From: JADFNO01 sp965369945
Lineage (GTDB): Bacteria; Planctomycetota; Phycisphaerae; Phycisphaerales; SM1A02
Assembly: GCA_965369945.1 (NCBI GenBank)
Contig: CBDUST010000083.1
Location: 1 to 14,861, forward strand
DNA length: 14,861 nt
Direction: 5' to 3'
In this document: piece after piece, positions 1 to 7,880 of the stretch
How the letters are laid out: each line of letters opens with the position of its first letter
Position numbering within the stretch: position 1 is the stretch's first letter
Program-made: the position numbers and the translations under genes
Notes under the pieces: generated by a model
Told to the model about the DNA's origin: nothing
Database searches by the model: none
What the model saw: only the letters and a program-made list of their open reading frames with translations

Positions 1-450
1 GTTTACTCCGTGGGCAAATGCGTTATTAGCGCCTTTCGGGAACCCAAGGTCCTGGGGAACGCCGCGATCCCAGAGGATTGGATGCTGGAATCCACTGAGC
101 TCCATTCGTCCTACTATGAAATCAGCATCGATCAGATCGTAGGCTCGCGCGTTAGTGTAGCCGTCTAGACCTGCAAGCGTTTGCAGGCCGGTGTCTTCAC
201 TCCAGAAGAAAGCGAATTCGGCAGGGAACTTGCAATCCAGGTAGTTACCGACGATCGCTCCTGCATCATTCATTGCCGAGGTTGAGGGTACAGGTGGAGG
301 GAAGTACTTCCCGCAAGTATCAGGGCCGTAAAACAACGTCACCTCGTATTGACACGGGATTTGCGCTGATGCATGCGCAAGAATCGCGCCCAGTGCGACC
401 GCAACAGTCACGGCATGGTTGATCGGTCGATGAAGCGTTGCGTTTCTCAT
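1..450 (-). CDS. Exported HAF-repeat-like protein, partial (3' end outside window)
   Basis: The reading frame is open from ATG at 450 to the window edge, giving 150 codons; the C-terminus is missing. The N-terminus has a basic stretch, then a hydrophobic run (AVTVAVALGAILAHASA) ending in an ASA cleavage-like site, so export is likely. The mature part carries units resembling the HAF extracellular repeat family: MNDAGAIVGNY (compare the family's INxxGxIVG), AFFWSEDTGLQTL (compare AFLWxxGxxxxLG), and then HPILWDRGVPQDLGFP. These units occur in secreted, surface-associated proteins of planctomycetes and proteobacteria, often with a C-terminal sorting signal, which cannot be seen here. The start is supported by a purine-rich GGGAGAGG about 6 bases upstream and an extended -10 box further up. 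No biochemical function is known for the family. The family call is good; the role is unknown. Confidence 0.72.
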   Translation of the reverse strand, partial: MRNATLHRPINHAVTVAVALGAILAHASAQIPCQYEVTLFYGPDTCGKYFPPPVPSTSAMNDAGAIVGNYLDCKFPAEFAFFWSEDTGLQTLAGLDGYTNARAYDLIDADFIVGRMELSGFQHPILWDRGVPQDLGFPKGANNAFAHGVN

Positions 451-455
451 GAGTC

Positions 456-463
456 GCCTCTCC
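456..463 (-). promoter_or_regulatory. Ribosome binding site of the HAF-like gene
   Basis: Read on the minus strand, GGGAGAGG lies about 6 bases before ATG at 450. It is one of the clearer Shine-Dalgarno sequences in the window and decides the start of the partial gene. Confidence 0.6.
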
Positions 464-484
464 CGGCAATCGAGATGCGCTGGC

Positions 485-493
485 ACTATAGCA
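485..493 (-). promoter_or_regulatory. Extended -10 promoter for the HAF-like gene
   Basis: On the minus strand the sequence reads TGCTATAGT, matching the extended -10 form TGnTATAAT at all but one base. No good -35 hexamer lies 17 bases upstream, which is typical of extended -10 promoters. Transcription would begin near 478, leaving a leader of roughly 28 bases that contains the ribosome binding site. Confidence 0.42.
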
Positions 494-886
494 GCATCTG
501 GGCTAAATGGGCCGTTGTGAATAAGTATTTTCGCACTCTTATTTACATCGGAATTACGGGGTGATATTCTGCAAAGCAACATTGGCGCTCGGTAACGATG
601 CACCTATCGCGCGGCCGTATGTTGACGGTCTTGAACGATCACATCATCCGGCCTAGTCCGTGGCCCTTTCCTTCCGTTCATCCTGAATTCGATCGCGGGT
701 GTTTCGTCCGGCTGTCAATGGCTTTCTCTCTGAGACCGCGACCAATCCCGATAGAATCGAGACGGCTCTATACTCCCTGCCTTCGTTCCTTTGTGCCTTT
801 CCGTTCCTCATCCCTGGTACCCTCAATTCCGATGAAATGCTCATTCACTATACGGGCAGGTCAGGGTAAATGGGGTATAAAATGAA

Positions 887-907
887 CAAGAATCGCCGAC
901 ATTCTTG
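887..907 (-). terminator. Possible terminator downstream of nrnA
   Basis: A perfect 7-bp inverted repeat, CAAGAAT/ATTCTTG, has a 7-base loop. Read on the minus strand it is followed by the T-rich TTCATTTTAT, a loose intrinsic-terminator layout for the ribF-nrnA transcript. It lies about 210 bases past the nrnA stop and the stem is AT-rich, so the call is weak. Confidence 0.28.
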
Positions 908-1120
908 AGACTAATCCCCCCGCCTTCCCGTTCGGGTTTTGTATGCAGCCTGAGCAGGCGACACCTGCATAGGCGTCAGCCGCCTACCTCCCGGCCGCAC
1001 AATCGCTGTTCTTGGCCCTATGGGTCAAGTGGAATTGGGCAAACCCCTGCGCGTCTTCAACGGTCCAGCGCCCGCCGATCGTGAGGCGAACTACACGTGG
1101 CGATGCGCATCAGACAGAAC

Positions 1121-2125
1121 CTAAGCCAAGGCCGCGAGGACCGCTTCGCGCGCCGCGTCAACGTCAGACTCGATGCGGGCGCCAGCGGCGTGAATGTGCC
1201 CACCCCCGCCGAACCGATGCGCCAATTCATTGACGTCGATCGAGTCGCCGGTCGCAGACGGTTTAGAACGGAAGCTGATCTTCGTTCGTTTCGGCTTGTG
1301 CTGCACAAGCAGAATCGACGCCCGTACGGAACCGACCTGCATCGGTACGTTCACCAAGTTGGAAAGATCGTCGACCGTCGCGCCGGTCTGCTGGAAGTCT
1401 TCTTCGCGAATCACCATGATCGCCACAGCTCCGTCATTGACATACTCCAGTGACGCCATCGCGCGGGCCTGTAGGGCCAGACGCTGCGGGCGAAACGACT
1501 CCTCGATCAATTGATAGAGCCGTGTCTTATCAACGCCCAGTTCCAGTAGCCGAGCGGCGAGGTGCATTGCCTCAGCTCCCGCCGATTCGTACTTGAACCA
1601 CCCGGTGTCCGTAGCGAGCCCCACAAACAGCGCTTCAGCTACGCCGCCGACGCCGTCGGTCAACTCACAACCGAGTTCCTCGAGTAGCGCCACCAACATC
1701 TGCGTGGTCGAGGCGGCTCGCGAATCGATCAAGCGCATCGCGCCGACATCGTCGCCACGAACGTGATGATCGATCACGATTGTCTCATCGAACCGCGCCT
1801 TGAGCCATGGCGCCAGCGGCCCAAGCTGGGACCATGCGCCGGTGTCCGCGACGATGACGAGATCGCAATCATCGGGGGGAGACTGATCCTCGGCGACGAA
1901 GTGCAGCGGCGTCTGTGCAGCCACCGTTTGCAAGTTCGGCTCCAACGGCCCCATCAGCCAGATTTCAGCATCTTGACCGATCCCAGTCAGCCCACGCTGA
2001 AGCGCGAGCACCGCTCCCAAGGCGTCACCATCCGGTTTGACGTGCGCGGTCAGTACAATTTTCGACGCAGCGCCAATCCGCTGGGCGATCTGCTGAACCG
2101 TCGAATTGGAAGCGTACTCACTCAT
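1121..2125 (-). CDS. nrnA: DHH/DHHA1 phosphoesterase, NrnA-type nanoRNase / pAp phosphatase
   Basis: This 334-residue protein has the full DHH-family signature. Motif I is HVKPDGDALG at residues 28-37, motif II is the aspartate in VIVADTG near residue 94, motif III is DHH at 119-121, and the C-terminal DHHA1 substrate-binding loop is FGGGGHIHAAG at 305-315. The aspartates and histidines of motifs I-III bind two divalent metals (Mn or Mg). NrnA enzymes remove nucleotides from 2-5-mer RNA oligonucleotides and dephosphorylate 3'-phosphoadenosine 5'-phosphate; both activities are inferred from the family. Length matches the family's usual 310-340 residues. The gene follows ribF on the same strand after 43 bases, so co-transcription is likely. 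No Shine-Dalgarno sequence is visible before ATG at 2125. In related genomes this gene often sits near rbfA, truB and ribF, which fits the pairing seen here. Confidence 0.93.
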   Translation of the reverse strand: MSEYASNSTVQQIAQRIGAASKIVLTAHVKPDGDALGAVLALQRGLTGIGQDAEIWLMGPLEPNLQTVAAQTPLHFVAEDQSPPDDCDLVIVADTGAWSQLGPLAPWLKARFDETIVIDHHVRGDDVGAMRLIDSRAASTTQMLVALLEELGCELTDGVGGVAEALFVGLATDTGWFKYESAGAEAMHLAARLLELGVDKTRLYQLIEESFRPQRLALQARAMASLEYVNDGAVAIMVIREEDFQQTGATVDDLSNLVNVPMQVGSVRASILLVQHKPKRTKISFRSKPSATGDSIDVNELAHRFGGGGHIHAAGARIESDVDAAREAVLAALA

Positions 2126-2168
2126 ACGTTCGGGTTGTCGGGTACCTTATCCGTTCATATCGAGAGCG

Positions 2169-3107
2169 CTACCTCACGACGCGAAGCTCCGTCGGATTGG
2201 ACGTCACAATGCTGTATTGTCGGGATCGCTGAATGTCGCGTTGAAGTTGCTCGGTAAGCTGATCAACCTGCTCAAAGGCAAGCTGATCGCGCAGCCAGTC
2301 GTCAAACTGGAGCTCGATAATCCATCCGTACTCGTCGACTTGCCCGGCGAAGTCGATCAGGTGCGCTTCGCAGAGGCGTGGATTGGAACCGAAGGTTGGT
2401 TTGGTTCCCACGCTGATAGCCGCGGCATATCGCTGACCATCGGGGCGGTTGGCCGCGCCACAATAGATTCCATCTGCGGGCAACAGGCAGTCGCCATGAT
2501 CCAGGTTCGCGGTCGGCACGCCAAGATCGCGTCCTCGTCGATCGCCTGGAACTACCTGGGCGCGAATCTCATACGGCCGATCGAGCAGGATTGCCGCGTC
2601 GCGCACACGACCATTGGCCAGCAACCACCGAAGCATCGAGCTGCTGGCGCGGACGACACTGTGATCGCTGAGCGTCGCGTGGACCGCGGGGATGATGATC
2701 GCGCGATACCCGTGTGTCGCCTCGTGTTCTTGGAGGGTCTGGGCAGACCCAGCCCGAGCGCGGCCGAATCGGAAGTCATCGCCCTCGACGATCAAGTCAG
2801 GTCGGTACTCCTTGGCGACCCAAGCGAGGAACTGCGCCGGCTCGAGCCTCAGCAGTTCGGTCGTTGGGCGAAGCTGCACGATCTCGTCCGCCCCGGCCTC
2901 GGTCAGCCATTTGCGCCGCTGGTCGAACGTCGAGAGCCTTTGAGACGTAGCACCGGGACGAAGCACTGTCAGGGGGTGTGGATCGAAGGCGAGGGCGGTG
3001 ACGCTTCCGTCTGGTCCGGCCGCTTTTCGTGCCTCGTTGATGAGGCGCACATGCCCCACATGTACGCCGTCGAAATTGCCGATCGTTATGGCGCGTAGCT
3101 CTGACAT
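2169..3107 (-). CDS. ribF: Bifunctional riboflavin kinase / FMN adenylyltransferase (FAD synthetase)
   Basis: The protein (312 residues from ATG at 3107) makes FMN from riboflavin and ATP, then FAD from FMN and ATP. The N-terminal nucleotidyltransferase domain opens with TIGNFDGVHVGH (residues 8-19), containing the HxGH-type ATP site. The C-terminal riboflavin-kinase domain shows LGVPTANL (PTAN at 198-201), LLPADGIY, GTKPTFG and CEAHLIDF, where glutamate 247 is the expected catalytic base. Length is normal for the family. An in-frame GTG at 3155 would add 16 residues (to give 328), but the added part is not typical and neither start has a clear Shine-Dalgarno sequence; I prefer 3107 because the family usually begins just before the TIGNFDG strand. 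The gene leads a probable ribF-nrnA operon and is divergent from the glutamate dehydrogenase gene. Confidence 0.93.
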   Translation of the reverse strand: MSELRAITIGNFDGVHVGHVRLINEARKAAGPDGSVTALAFDPHPLTVLRPGATSQRLSTFDQRRKWLTEAGADEIVQLRPTTELLRLEPAQFLAWVAKEYRPDLIVEGDDFRFGRARAGSAQTLQEHEATHGYRAIIIPAVHATLSDHSVVRASSSMLRWLLANGRVRDAAILLDRPYEIRAQVVPGDRRGRDLGVPTANLDHGDCLLPADGIYCGAANRPDGQRYAAAISVGTKPTFGSNPRLCEAHLIDFAGQVDEYGWIIELQFDDWLRDQLAFEQVDQLTEQLQRDIQRSRQYSIVTSNPTELRVVR

Positions 3108-3171
3108 GAGCGATGAGAATAGGCCCTTGGGGCTCGCGGGCCAAGGTCGCTCCACGAACGCGGCGTAAACC

Positions 3172-3200
3172 TTGATCGTGACTGCACAGCGTCGTATGAC
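3172..3200 (+). promoter_or_regulatory. Possible promoter for the glutamate dehydrogenase gene
   Basis: TTGATC (3172-3177) and TATGAC (3195-3200) are separated by exactly 17 bases, each matching the sigma-70 consensus at about four of six positions. A start of transcription 7 bases after the -10 box would fall on the A of the ATG at 3207, implying a leaderless message. The gene also lacks a Shine-Dalgarno sequence. The -10 box lacks the usual final T, so this remains tentative. Confidence 0.3.
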
Positions 3201-3206
3201 TACCCA

Positions 3207-6200
3207 ATGCGCGAGGTTCCCGCTCCATCACTGGCTGAAGCTCCCTTAGACCCGTCGGTTCTGGTCGACGAGCTGGCTGAAGGACTACGTCAGACGGCTG
3301 AGGATGTCGTCCCGTGGTTCGTGGCGCAGATGCCGCCGATGTACTTCCAGGACACGGACCACGCCACACAACTCGTTCATCTGAGGGCGATAATCGCCGC
3401 TCGGGCCTCAGGCCGGCCCATCGAACTGACGCTGCGTAGTGAGGACGGCTCGCAATGGACCTTGATGCGTCCCTTGGATTATCCCGGCGTGTTGGCGGAG
3501 TTGGTCAGTGAGCTGCCGCACGATCGTCCCTTACGGGCGGCCAAAATCCATACCGCGACCGATGGGCAATTGGTGCTGGACACCTTCGAGTTCGGCGAAG
3601 CGGAGCGATTCGACCCCCAAGCCCCTGATCAACTGGCCAAACTCAAAGCGACAATCGACTACGCCGCGCAGCACGAGCCTCAGTGGTCGCCCCAGGAGTT
3701 GACCGAGCACTTCCAACGCTTCAGCGCTGAATATGTTCTGACCATCACGCCGTTGCGCATCTACCGACATCTGGAATTGTTTGAGCAAGTAACCGGCACC
3801 GACGGGACCGCAGTCAGTCTCGAACCGGAATCCGATCCGACGCAGAGCCGCATCGTGGTCGCGGTGGGCAACGCCACCACGCGCACGATGCTGGAGCGCA
3901 TCGCCACACGGTTGAGTCGATCTTCGATCAACATCCACCGCGCGTATCTGGACCTGATCGACGACCGAACCAACGGCTCCATCAGCCTGCTCGGGTTTGT
4001 CGTGCAAGGACCGGATGGCGGACCACTACGAAAAGACAGCGAGCTATGGCGCATCGTCCGCAGTGACCTGTTGCGCCTGAAATGGCTGGATGAACGGACG
4101 CTGGACTTGGCGTATCGGCATCCTGATCTTGATCTGACACGTGCTGAGATCATCGTCGCCCTCAGTCACCTTGCGCATCAAGTCTTGATTCGAACCAACC
4201 GCTATGCGTTTGAGCTTGATCGCATCACGCGATTGGCAGAACGCAACCTTGCGCATGCTGTTCAATGTGCTGATCTTCTCTTGCACCGGTTCAATCCAGC
4301 AGATCCGCTCGGCGATGAGGGATTCCAAGCGCGCTTGAGAGCGCTACGTGAACAGATCGACAGCGAGGTCGATCTTGAGGAAGCGCAAACGGTGCTGAAT
4401 AAGTTCCTCGACGCTATCGACGCTGTTCGCCGGACCAACGTCTATCTCGAGGATCGCTACGCTCTGTCGTTTCGCATCGATCCACAGCTGTTGGCTGACG
4501 ATCATCGTCCCGACCTGCCGTTCGGCGTGTTCTTCGTACACGGGCGATCGTTTAACGGGTTTCACGTTCGATTTCGCGACATTGCCCGCGGCGGAGTTCG
4601 GGTGGTGCGCACCCTCAGCCCGGATCAACACGCGCGCGAGACGGAGCGCCTTTACGATGAGGCATACCACCTTGCCCTCGCCCAACAACTGAAGAACAAG
4701 GACATTCCCGAAGGCGGCGCCAAGGCCGCAATTCTTCTGGAGCCGGGCGCGAAGGTTCCGCGCAGCCTCAAGGGATTCGTCGATGCCGTGCTCGATCTGA
4801 TCACGCCGGATGAGCGGACGCAGCAACACATCGTGGACCGCCTGGGTCAGGAAGAGCTGCTGTATCTGGGGCCGGACGAGAACATCACGCCCGAGCTCAT
4901 CGATTGGGTGGTCGATCGGGCCGGACGCCGTGGTTACCCGTCTCCGACCGCGCTGATGAGTTCCAAGCCCGGCGCGGGGATCAATCACAAGATGTACGGC
5001 GTAACCAGCGAGGGCGTCACCGTTTTCCTGGACGTTGCCCTGCGATCCATCGGGATTGACCCGCTGCAACAGCCGTTCACCGTCAAGTTGACCGGCGGTC
5101 CCGATGGCGATGTGGCGGGTAACGAGATAAAGATTCTGCACCGTGAGTATGGCGAGAATGCCCGAATCCTGGGAATCGCCGATGGTAGCGGCGTGGGCGA
5201 AGACCCCGACGGACTCGATCACGACGAACTGTTGCGTCTGGTGGAGGCGTCGGCGCCCATCAGTCACTTCGATCGAGCCAAGCTCGGGCCCAACGGCCGT
5301 ATCGTCGCGCTGGAAGAGCCCGACGGCGTGCAACTGCGCAACACCATGCATAACCGCGTCATAGCCGACGCGTTCATCCCAGCAGGCGGTCGACCCAACG
5401 CCATCCACAGCGGCAACTGGCAGGATTTCCTGACAGCTGAGGGTAAACCGAGCAGTCCGGTCATCGTGGAAGGCGCCAATCTCTTCGTGACCCCGGATGC
5501 TCGAACGAGATTATCTGAACGCGGCACGCTCATTATCAAAGATAGCTCAGCGAACAAGTGCGGCGTCATCTGCTCAAGTTTCGAGATTCTCGCGAGCATG
5601 CTCCTGACCGAGCGAGAGTTCTTGCAGATCAAACAGACCTTCGTCGAGCATGTGTTGGACCGGCTTCGCGCCCTGGCTCGACGTGAAGCCCAGTTGTTGA
5701 TGCGCTTGCACCGACACTATCCCCCGATACCGCTGCCAAGCCTCAGCGAACGGCTTAGCCGGGTCATGATTCGTACCGCCGACGCCATCGAAGCGGCGAC
5801 CGATATGCTTCAACAGGAAGATAGCGATCTGGTTCGCCGATTGGTCATTGATCATCTTCCGCCCATACTGGTCGAAACCGCCGGCGATCGACTGTGGACA
5901 CAAACACCGCAGACCTACCTTCGATGGATCATGGCAAAATCGCTGGCGGCGAGAATCGTCTATCGAGAGGGCTTCGAGTCGCTCGAGTCGATGCCGGCGA
6001 ATGCAATCGCAGAACTGGCGATGCGCTATCTACGACTCGAATTGGAGCGGACCCAACTTATCGAGGAAGTGGACCAGTCAGCGTTGCCCAACCGCACGCG
6101 AATCGCCAAGTTGCTCAGTGACGCGGGCATCCTTTCCACGATGGACGAAGACATGGAAGATGAGCCGCAACCGCCGGAAAACACGGACGATCTAGATAAC

Positions 6201-6224
6201 TCTCAAGGTGACTGCGGCGATTGA
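3207..6224 (+). CDS. NAD-specific glutamate dehydrogenase, mid-length (about 1000 residue) class
   Basis: The protein (1005 residues) should catalyse oxidative deamination of glutamate to 2-oxoglutarate and ammonia with NAD, in the cytoplasm. The N-terminal third includes an ACT-like regulatory fold near residues 214-280 (RIVVAVGNATTRTMLERIA). The catalytic core follows: IARGGVR (459-465), KNKDIPEGGAK (496-506, substrate-binding and catalytic lysine region), GGPDGDVAGN (630-639, dinucleotide-binding turn), VEGANLF (754-760) and KDSSANKCGV (778-787), all hallmarks of bacterial and fungal NAD-GDH. It is shorter than the roughly 1600-residue class of Streptomyces and Pseudomonas and much longer than the 50-kDa hexameric enzymes. 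The C-terminus ends in a very acidic, proline- and asparagine-containing tail encoded partly opposite the PiT gene. No Shine-Dalgarno sequence precedes ATG at 3207. ACT domains often bind amino acids, so allosteric control is plausible. Confidence 0.9.
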   Translation: MREVPAPSLAEAPLDPSVLVDELAEGLRQTAEDVVPWFVAQMPPMYFQDTDHATQLVHLRAIIAARASGRPIELTLRSEDGSQWTLMRPLDYPGVLAELVSELPHDRPLRAAKIHTATDGQLVLDTFEFGEAERFDPQAPDQLAKLKATIDYAAQHEPQWSPQELTEHFQRFSAEYVLTITPLRIYRHLELFEQVTGTDGTAVSLEPESDPTQSRIVVAVGNATTRTMLERIATRLSRSSINIHRAYLDLIDDRTNGSISLLGFVVQGPDGGPLRKDSELWRIVRSDLLRLKWLDERTLDLAYRHPDLDLTRAEIIVALSHLAHQVLIRTNRYAFELDRITRLAERNLAHAVQCADLLLHRFNPADPLGDEGFQARLRALREQIDSEVDLEEAQTVLNKFLDAIDAVRRTNVYLEDRYALSFRIDPQLLADDHRPDLPFGVFFVHGRSFNGFHVRFRDIARGGVRVVRTLSPDQHARETERLYDEAYHLALAQQLKNKDIPEGGAKAAILLEPGAKVPRSLKGFVDAVLDLITPDERTQQHIVDRLGQEELLYLGPDENITPELIDWVVDRAGRRGYPSPTALMSSKPGAGINHKMYGVTSEGVTVFLDVALRSIGIDPLQQPFTVKLTGGPDGDVAGNEIKILHREYGENARILGIADGSGVGEDPDGLDHDELLRLVEASAPISHFDRAKLGPNGRIVALEEPDGVQLRNTMHNRVIADAFIPAGGRPNAIHSGNWQDFLTAEGKPSSPVIVEGANLFVTPDARTRLSERGTLIIKDSSANKCGVICSSFEILASMLLTEREFLQIKQTFVEHVLDRLRALARREAQLLMRLHRHYPPIPLPSLSERLSRVMIRTADAIEAATDMLQQEDSDLVRRLVIDHLPPILVETAGDRLWTQTPQTYLRWIMAKSLAARIVYREGFESLESMPANAIAELAMRYLRLELERTQLIEEVDQSALPNRTRIAKLLSDAGILSTMDEDMEDEPQPPENTDDLDNSQGDCGD

Positions 6225-7310
6225 CGCCAGCAATGCCGCCAGTGGCAACGTCACGATCCACGCAAGCACAATCTGACCCACAACACCCCAGTGCGAACGG
6301 CCGGTCCAAAGCCCGATACCAAAGATAGAGCCCGTTGCGACATGCGTCGTCGAGACCGGGCTGCCCATGACCGAAGCGCCGATGACCAGCACACTGGCGA
6401 CGATATTGGCGATGAAGCCCTGACCGCGATTCATGTCCGTGATGCGCTCGCCAAGCGTTACCGCAAGCCGGCGCGAATGAATGATCCCGCCCAAGGCCAT
6501 AACCAAGGCTACGACCACCAATCCGATCGTTGGATTCACACCGAACGAGGCAGCGGCCAGCATCAAAGCGAGAATCTTGGGCGTGTCATTGAGCCCACGC
6601 GCAAAACCCAACGACAGCCCGGAGGTCAGATGCAAACCGTCGACCGCGCTTTGCGCTGAGATACCCATGACGGATCCGCTATAGCGACGCTGGCATTGTT
6701 CGAGTTGCTCCACCGAGAGCGTGAGTCCGGTTCTCTGCGCGACGAGTTCGCCATTTGAGGTAATCGCGACCGGCTCAACTCGCTTTCCCACACACAAACA
6801 CGTCACTTCGTCGATGCCCATTCGCTTCCTCATGTATCTGGCCATGGGATACAGCGTCGCGACGATTGCGAAGGCGATAACCGGGGTGATCAGCAACGGA
6901 ATCACAAAGGCAGCGCTGAGATTGGCCCAGGCAATGCCGGTGGGTGATAAAGCGAGGCCCGCCCCGACGAGGCTTCCGATGATTGCATGCGTTGTCGAGA
7001 TCGGCAGACCGATTCGTGTGGCCAGTAGAACTGTCATGCCAGCTCCAAGCGCGACCGCAACGATAAACCCGCCATCCGCCAACGTCTCCTGGCCGACGAG
7101 ACCCTTGCCCGTGAATTTCGCCAACAGCGCGCCGGCAAGCACAAGCGAGGCGACAGAGCCAAGCATCTGTGCGATCGTTGCCAGGGCTAAAGACTTGCGA
7201 TAGCTCAGCGTTGACGAGCCGTAGATCGTGGCCACAGCCTTGAAGTTGTCGTTTGCGCCGTTGGCGTAACTCAAGAGCAGCGCCGCCAGGCCAAGCAGTA
7301 CGTACAGCAT
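6192..7310 (-). CDS. pit: PiT-family inorganic phosphate transporter
   Basis: This 372-residue inner-membrane protein has both diagnostic halves of the PHO4/PiT family. The first is GANDNFKAVATIYGS at residues 18-32 with LPISTTHAIIGSLVGAG further on; the second is the repeated GLNDTPKI and GSPVSTTHVATG (316-327). About eight to ten hydrophobic helices flank a central hydrophilic loop (about residues 160-230). Family members carry divalent metal-phosphate or phosphate together with H+ or Na+. The usual partner, a DUF47/PhoU-like gene, is not adjacent. ATG at 7310 has no clear Shine-Dalgarno sequence. The last 33 bases overlap the end of the convergent glutamate dehydrogenase gene, so no terminator fits between them. 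A hairpin GATGTT-CCCC-AACATC (7340-7355) lies in the probable leader or promoter region. Confidence 0.93.
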   Translation of the reverse strand: MLYVLLGLAALLLSYANGANDNFKAVATIYGSSTLSYRKSLALATIAQMLGSVASLVLAGALLAKFTGKGLVGQETLADGGFIVAVALGAGMTVLLATRIGLPISTTHAIIGSLVGAGLALSPTGIAWANLSAAFVIPLLITPVIAFAIVATLYPMARYMRKRMGIDEVTCLCVGKRVEPVAITSNGELVAQRTGLTLSVEQLEQCQRRYSGSVMGISAQSAVDGLHLTSGLSLGFARGLNDTPKILALMLAAASFGVNPTIGLVVVALVMALGGIIHSRRLAVTLGERITDMNRGQGFIANIVASVLVIGASVMGSPVSTTHVATGSIFGIGLWTGRSHWGVVGQIVLAWIVTLPLAALLASIAAVTLRVI

Positions 7311-7423
7311 TGCGATTCAATAACTCGTCAAAGACCGGCGATGTTCCCCAACATCACGTCCGATATCGCCCATTGCACGTCTCGGCATTCAAAACGACCA
7401 CGCGAGACGCCGATCCTAGAGAA

Positions 7424-7654
7424 ATGAGCGTTTCGGGAATCTCCGGTTCAGGTTTTAGGGCGATCGCAGGCGGGTTGCAGGCTCAGTTCAAATCGATCGT
7501 CCTGAGTAGTGTCTTGAAGGACGCTGGGCTGCTCGATGCCAATCTCGATCAAGGGATCAAGGCCCTTGAAGCGGCGGGTCGCTCAACCACCGCCGCCGGA
7601 CTGATCGCCCGGAAGGCTCAAACCGTCGGCCAATTGCTGGACATTATCGCGTAG
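7424..7654 (+). CDS. Small hypothetical protein (76 residues)
   Basis: I do not recognise this protein. The frame from ATG at 7424 has codon use like its core neighbours and a coherent composition: a Gly/Ser-rich N-terminus (SGISGSGFRAIAGG), then two or three amphipathic helices rich in Ala, Leu, Lys and Gln (VLKDAGLLDANLDQGIKALE, AAGLIARKAQTVGQLLDIIA). There is no signal peptide, membrane segment or metal-binding cysteine. The frame stays open upstream into the antisense of pit, but the sequence there is not protein-like, so I place the start at 7424; only a weak AGAG precedes it. It is divergent from pit and upstream of the AT-rich accessory pair. It could be a small helical scaffold or regulatory protein; no function is assigned. 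Confidence 0.55.
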   Translation: MSVSGISGSGFRAIAGGLQAQFKSIVLSSVLKDAGLLDANLDQGIKALEAAGRSTTAAGLIARKAQTVGQLLDIIA

Positions 7655-7707
7655 CCTTGAGCGGGGAATGCGGACATTCTTGCTCTCTTGAGAACCGTTC
7701 CCGCGCG

Positions 7708-7770
7708 GCTTGGGCAAACTGGTTTGCGGGTGCTACGGTCTTGAAACCCCCAGGGTTTCCATTGGCAAGC
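7708..7770. other. Possible structured RNA or dispersed repeat
   Basis: A closing pair GCTTG (7708-7712) / CAAGC (7766-7770) encloses two perfect hairpins: GCAAA-CTGG-TTTGC (7714-7727) and GAAACCC-CCA-GGGTTTC (7743-7759). Together they could form a small three-way junction. No poly-T follows, so it does not look like a simple terminator. The strand is undecided because the fold is nearly symmetric. It matches no riboswitch class that I recognise. Confidence 0.3.
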
Positions 7771-7834
7771 TCCGAAGATTCCGCCTGTCCGTAACATGCT
7801 TGGTGAGGTCTTAGGCAAAGCAAGTTTCCACATC

Positions 7835-7863
7835 TTGTTTGCTCACGAGCTTCTTGGCATTAT
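7835..7863 (+). promoter_or_regulatory. Possible promoter for the GIY-YIG / YaaA-like pair
   Basis: TTGTTT (7835-7840) and CATTAT (7858-7863) are 17 bases apart and sit about 30 bases before the GTG start. Each is a partial match to sigma-70 consensus. The surrounding DNA is AT-rich, so chance matches are likely. Confidence 0.22.
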
Positions 7864-7880
7864 CGCATGAAAGGAATACT

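Larger units (their letters stand above)
451..1120. other. Long intergenic region with no supported gene
   Basis: Between the end of nrnA and the start of the HAF-like gene I find no open frame with protein-like composition or a recognisable motif. It holds the HAF-like promoter (485-493), a pyrimidine-rich stretch (about 660-815, purine-rich on the minus strand) with an imperfect internal repeat, an inverted repeat at 887-907, and a small hairpin TAGGCG/CGCCTA at 970-986. It may contain a decayed gene or an unrecognised non-coding RNA; nothing stronger can be said. Confidence 0.5.

Noticed and set aside
653..844. Minus-strand open frame of 63 codons in the left intergenic region
   Set aside because: Charged, low-complexity product arising from the purine-rich stretch; no start signal or motif.
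927..940. CCC-GTTC-GGG followed by TTTT, terminator-like on the plus strand
   Set aside because: Only a 3-bp stem with an acceptable loop, and no plus-strand gene precedes it.
970..986. Hairpin TAGGCG-TCAGC-CGCCTA past the nrnA end
   Set aside because: Six-bp stem without a T-run on either strand; not enough for a terminator or RNA call.
2106..3098. Long plus-strand open frame (330 codons) opposite ribF
   Set aside because: It is antisense to a clear ribF with all catalytic motifs; the product has no family features.
4344..5408. Long open frame (354 codons) on the minus strand inside the glutamate dehydrogenase gene
   Set aside because: It mirrors the codon pattern of a well-supported gene and encodes no recognisable motif.
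7618..7833. Minus-strand open frame of 71 codons in the pit to GIY-YIG spacer
   Set aside because: It runs over the inverted repeats, has no ribosome binding site or family features, and overlaps the end of the small plus-strand gene.
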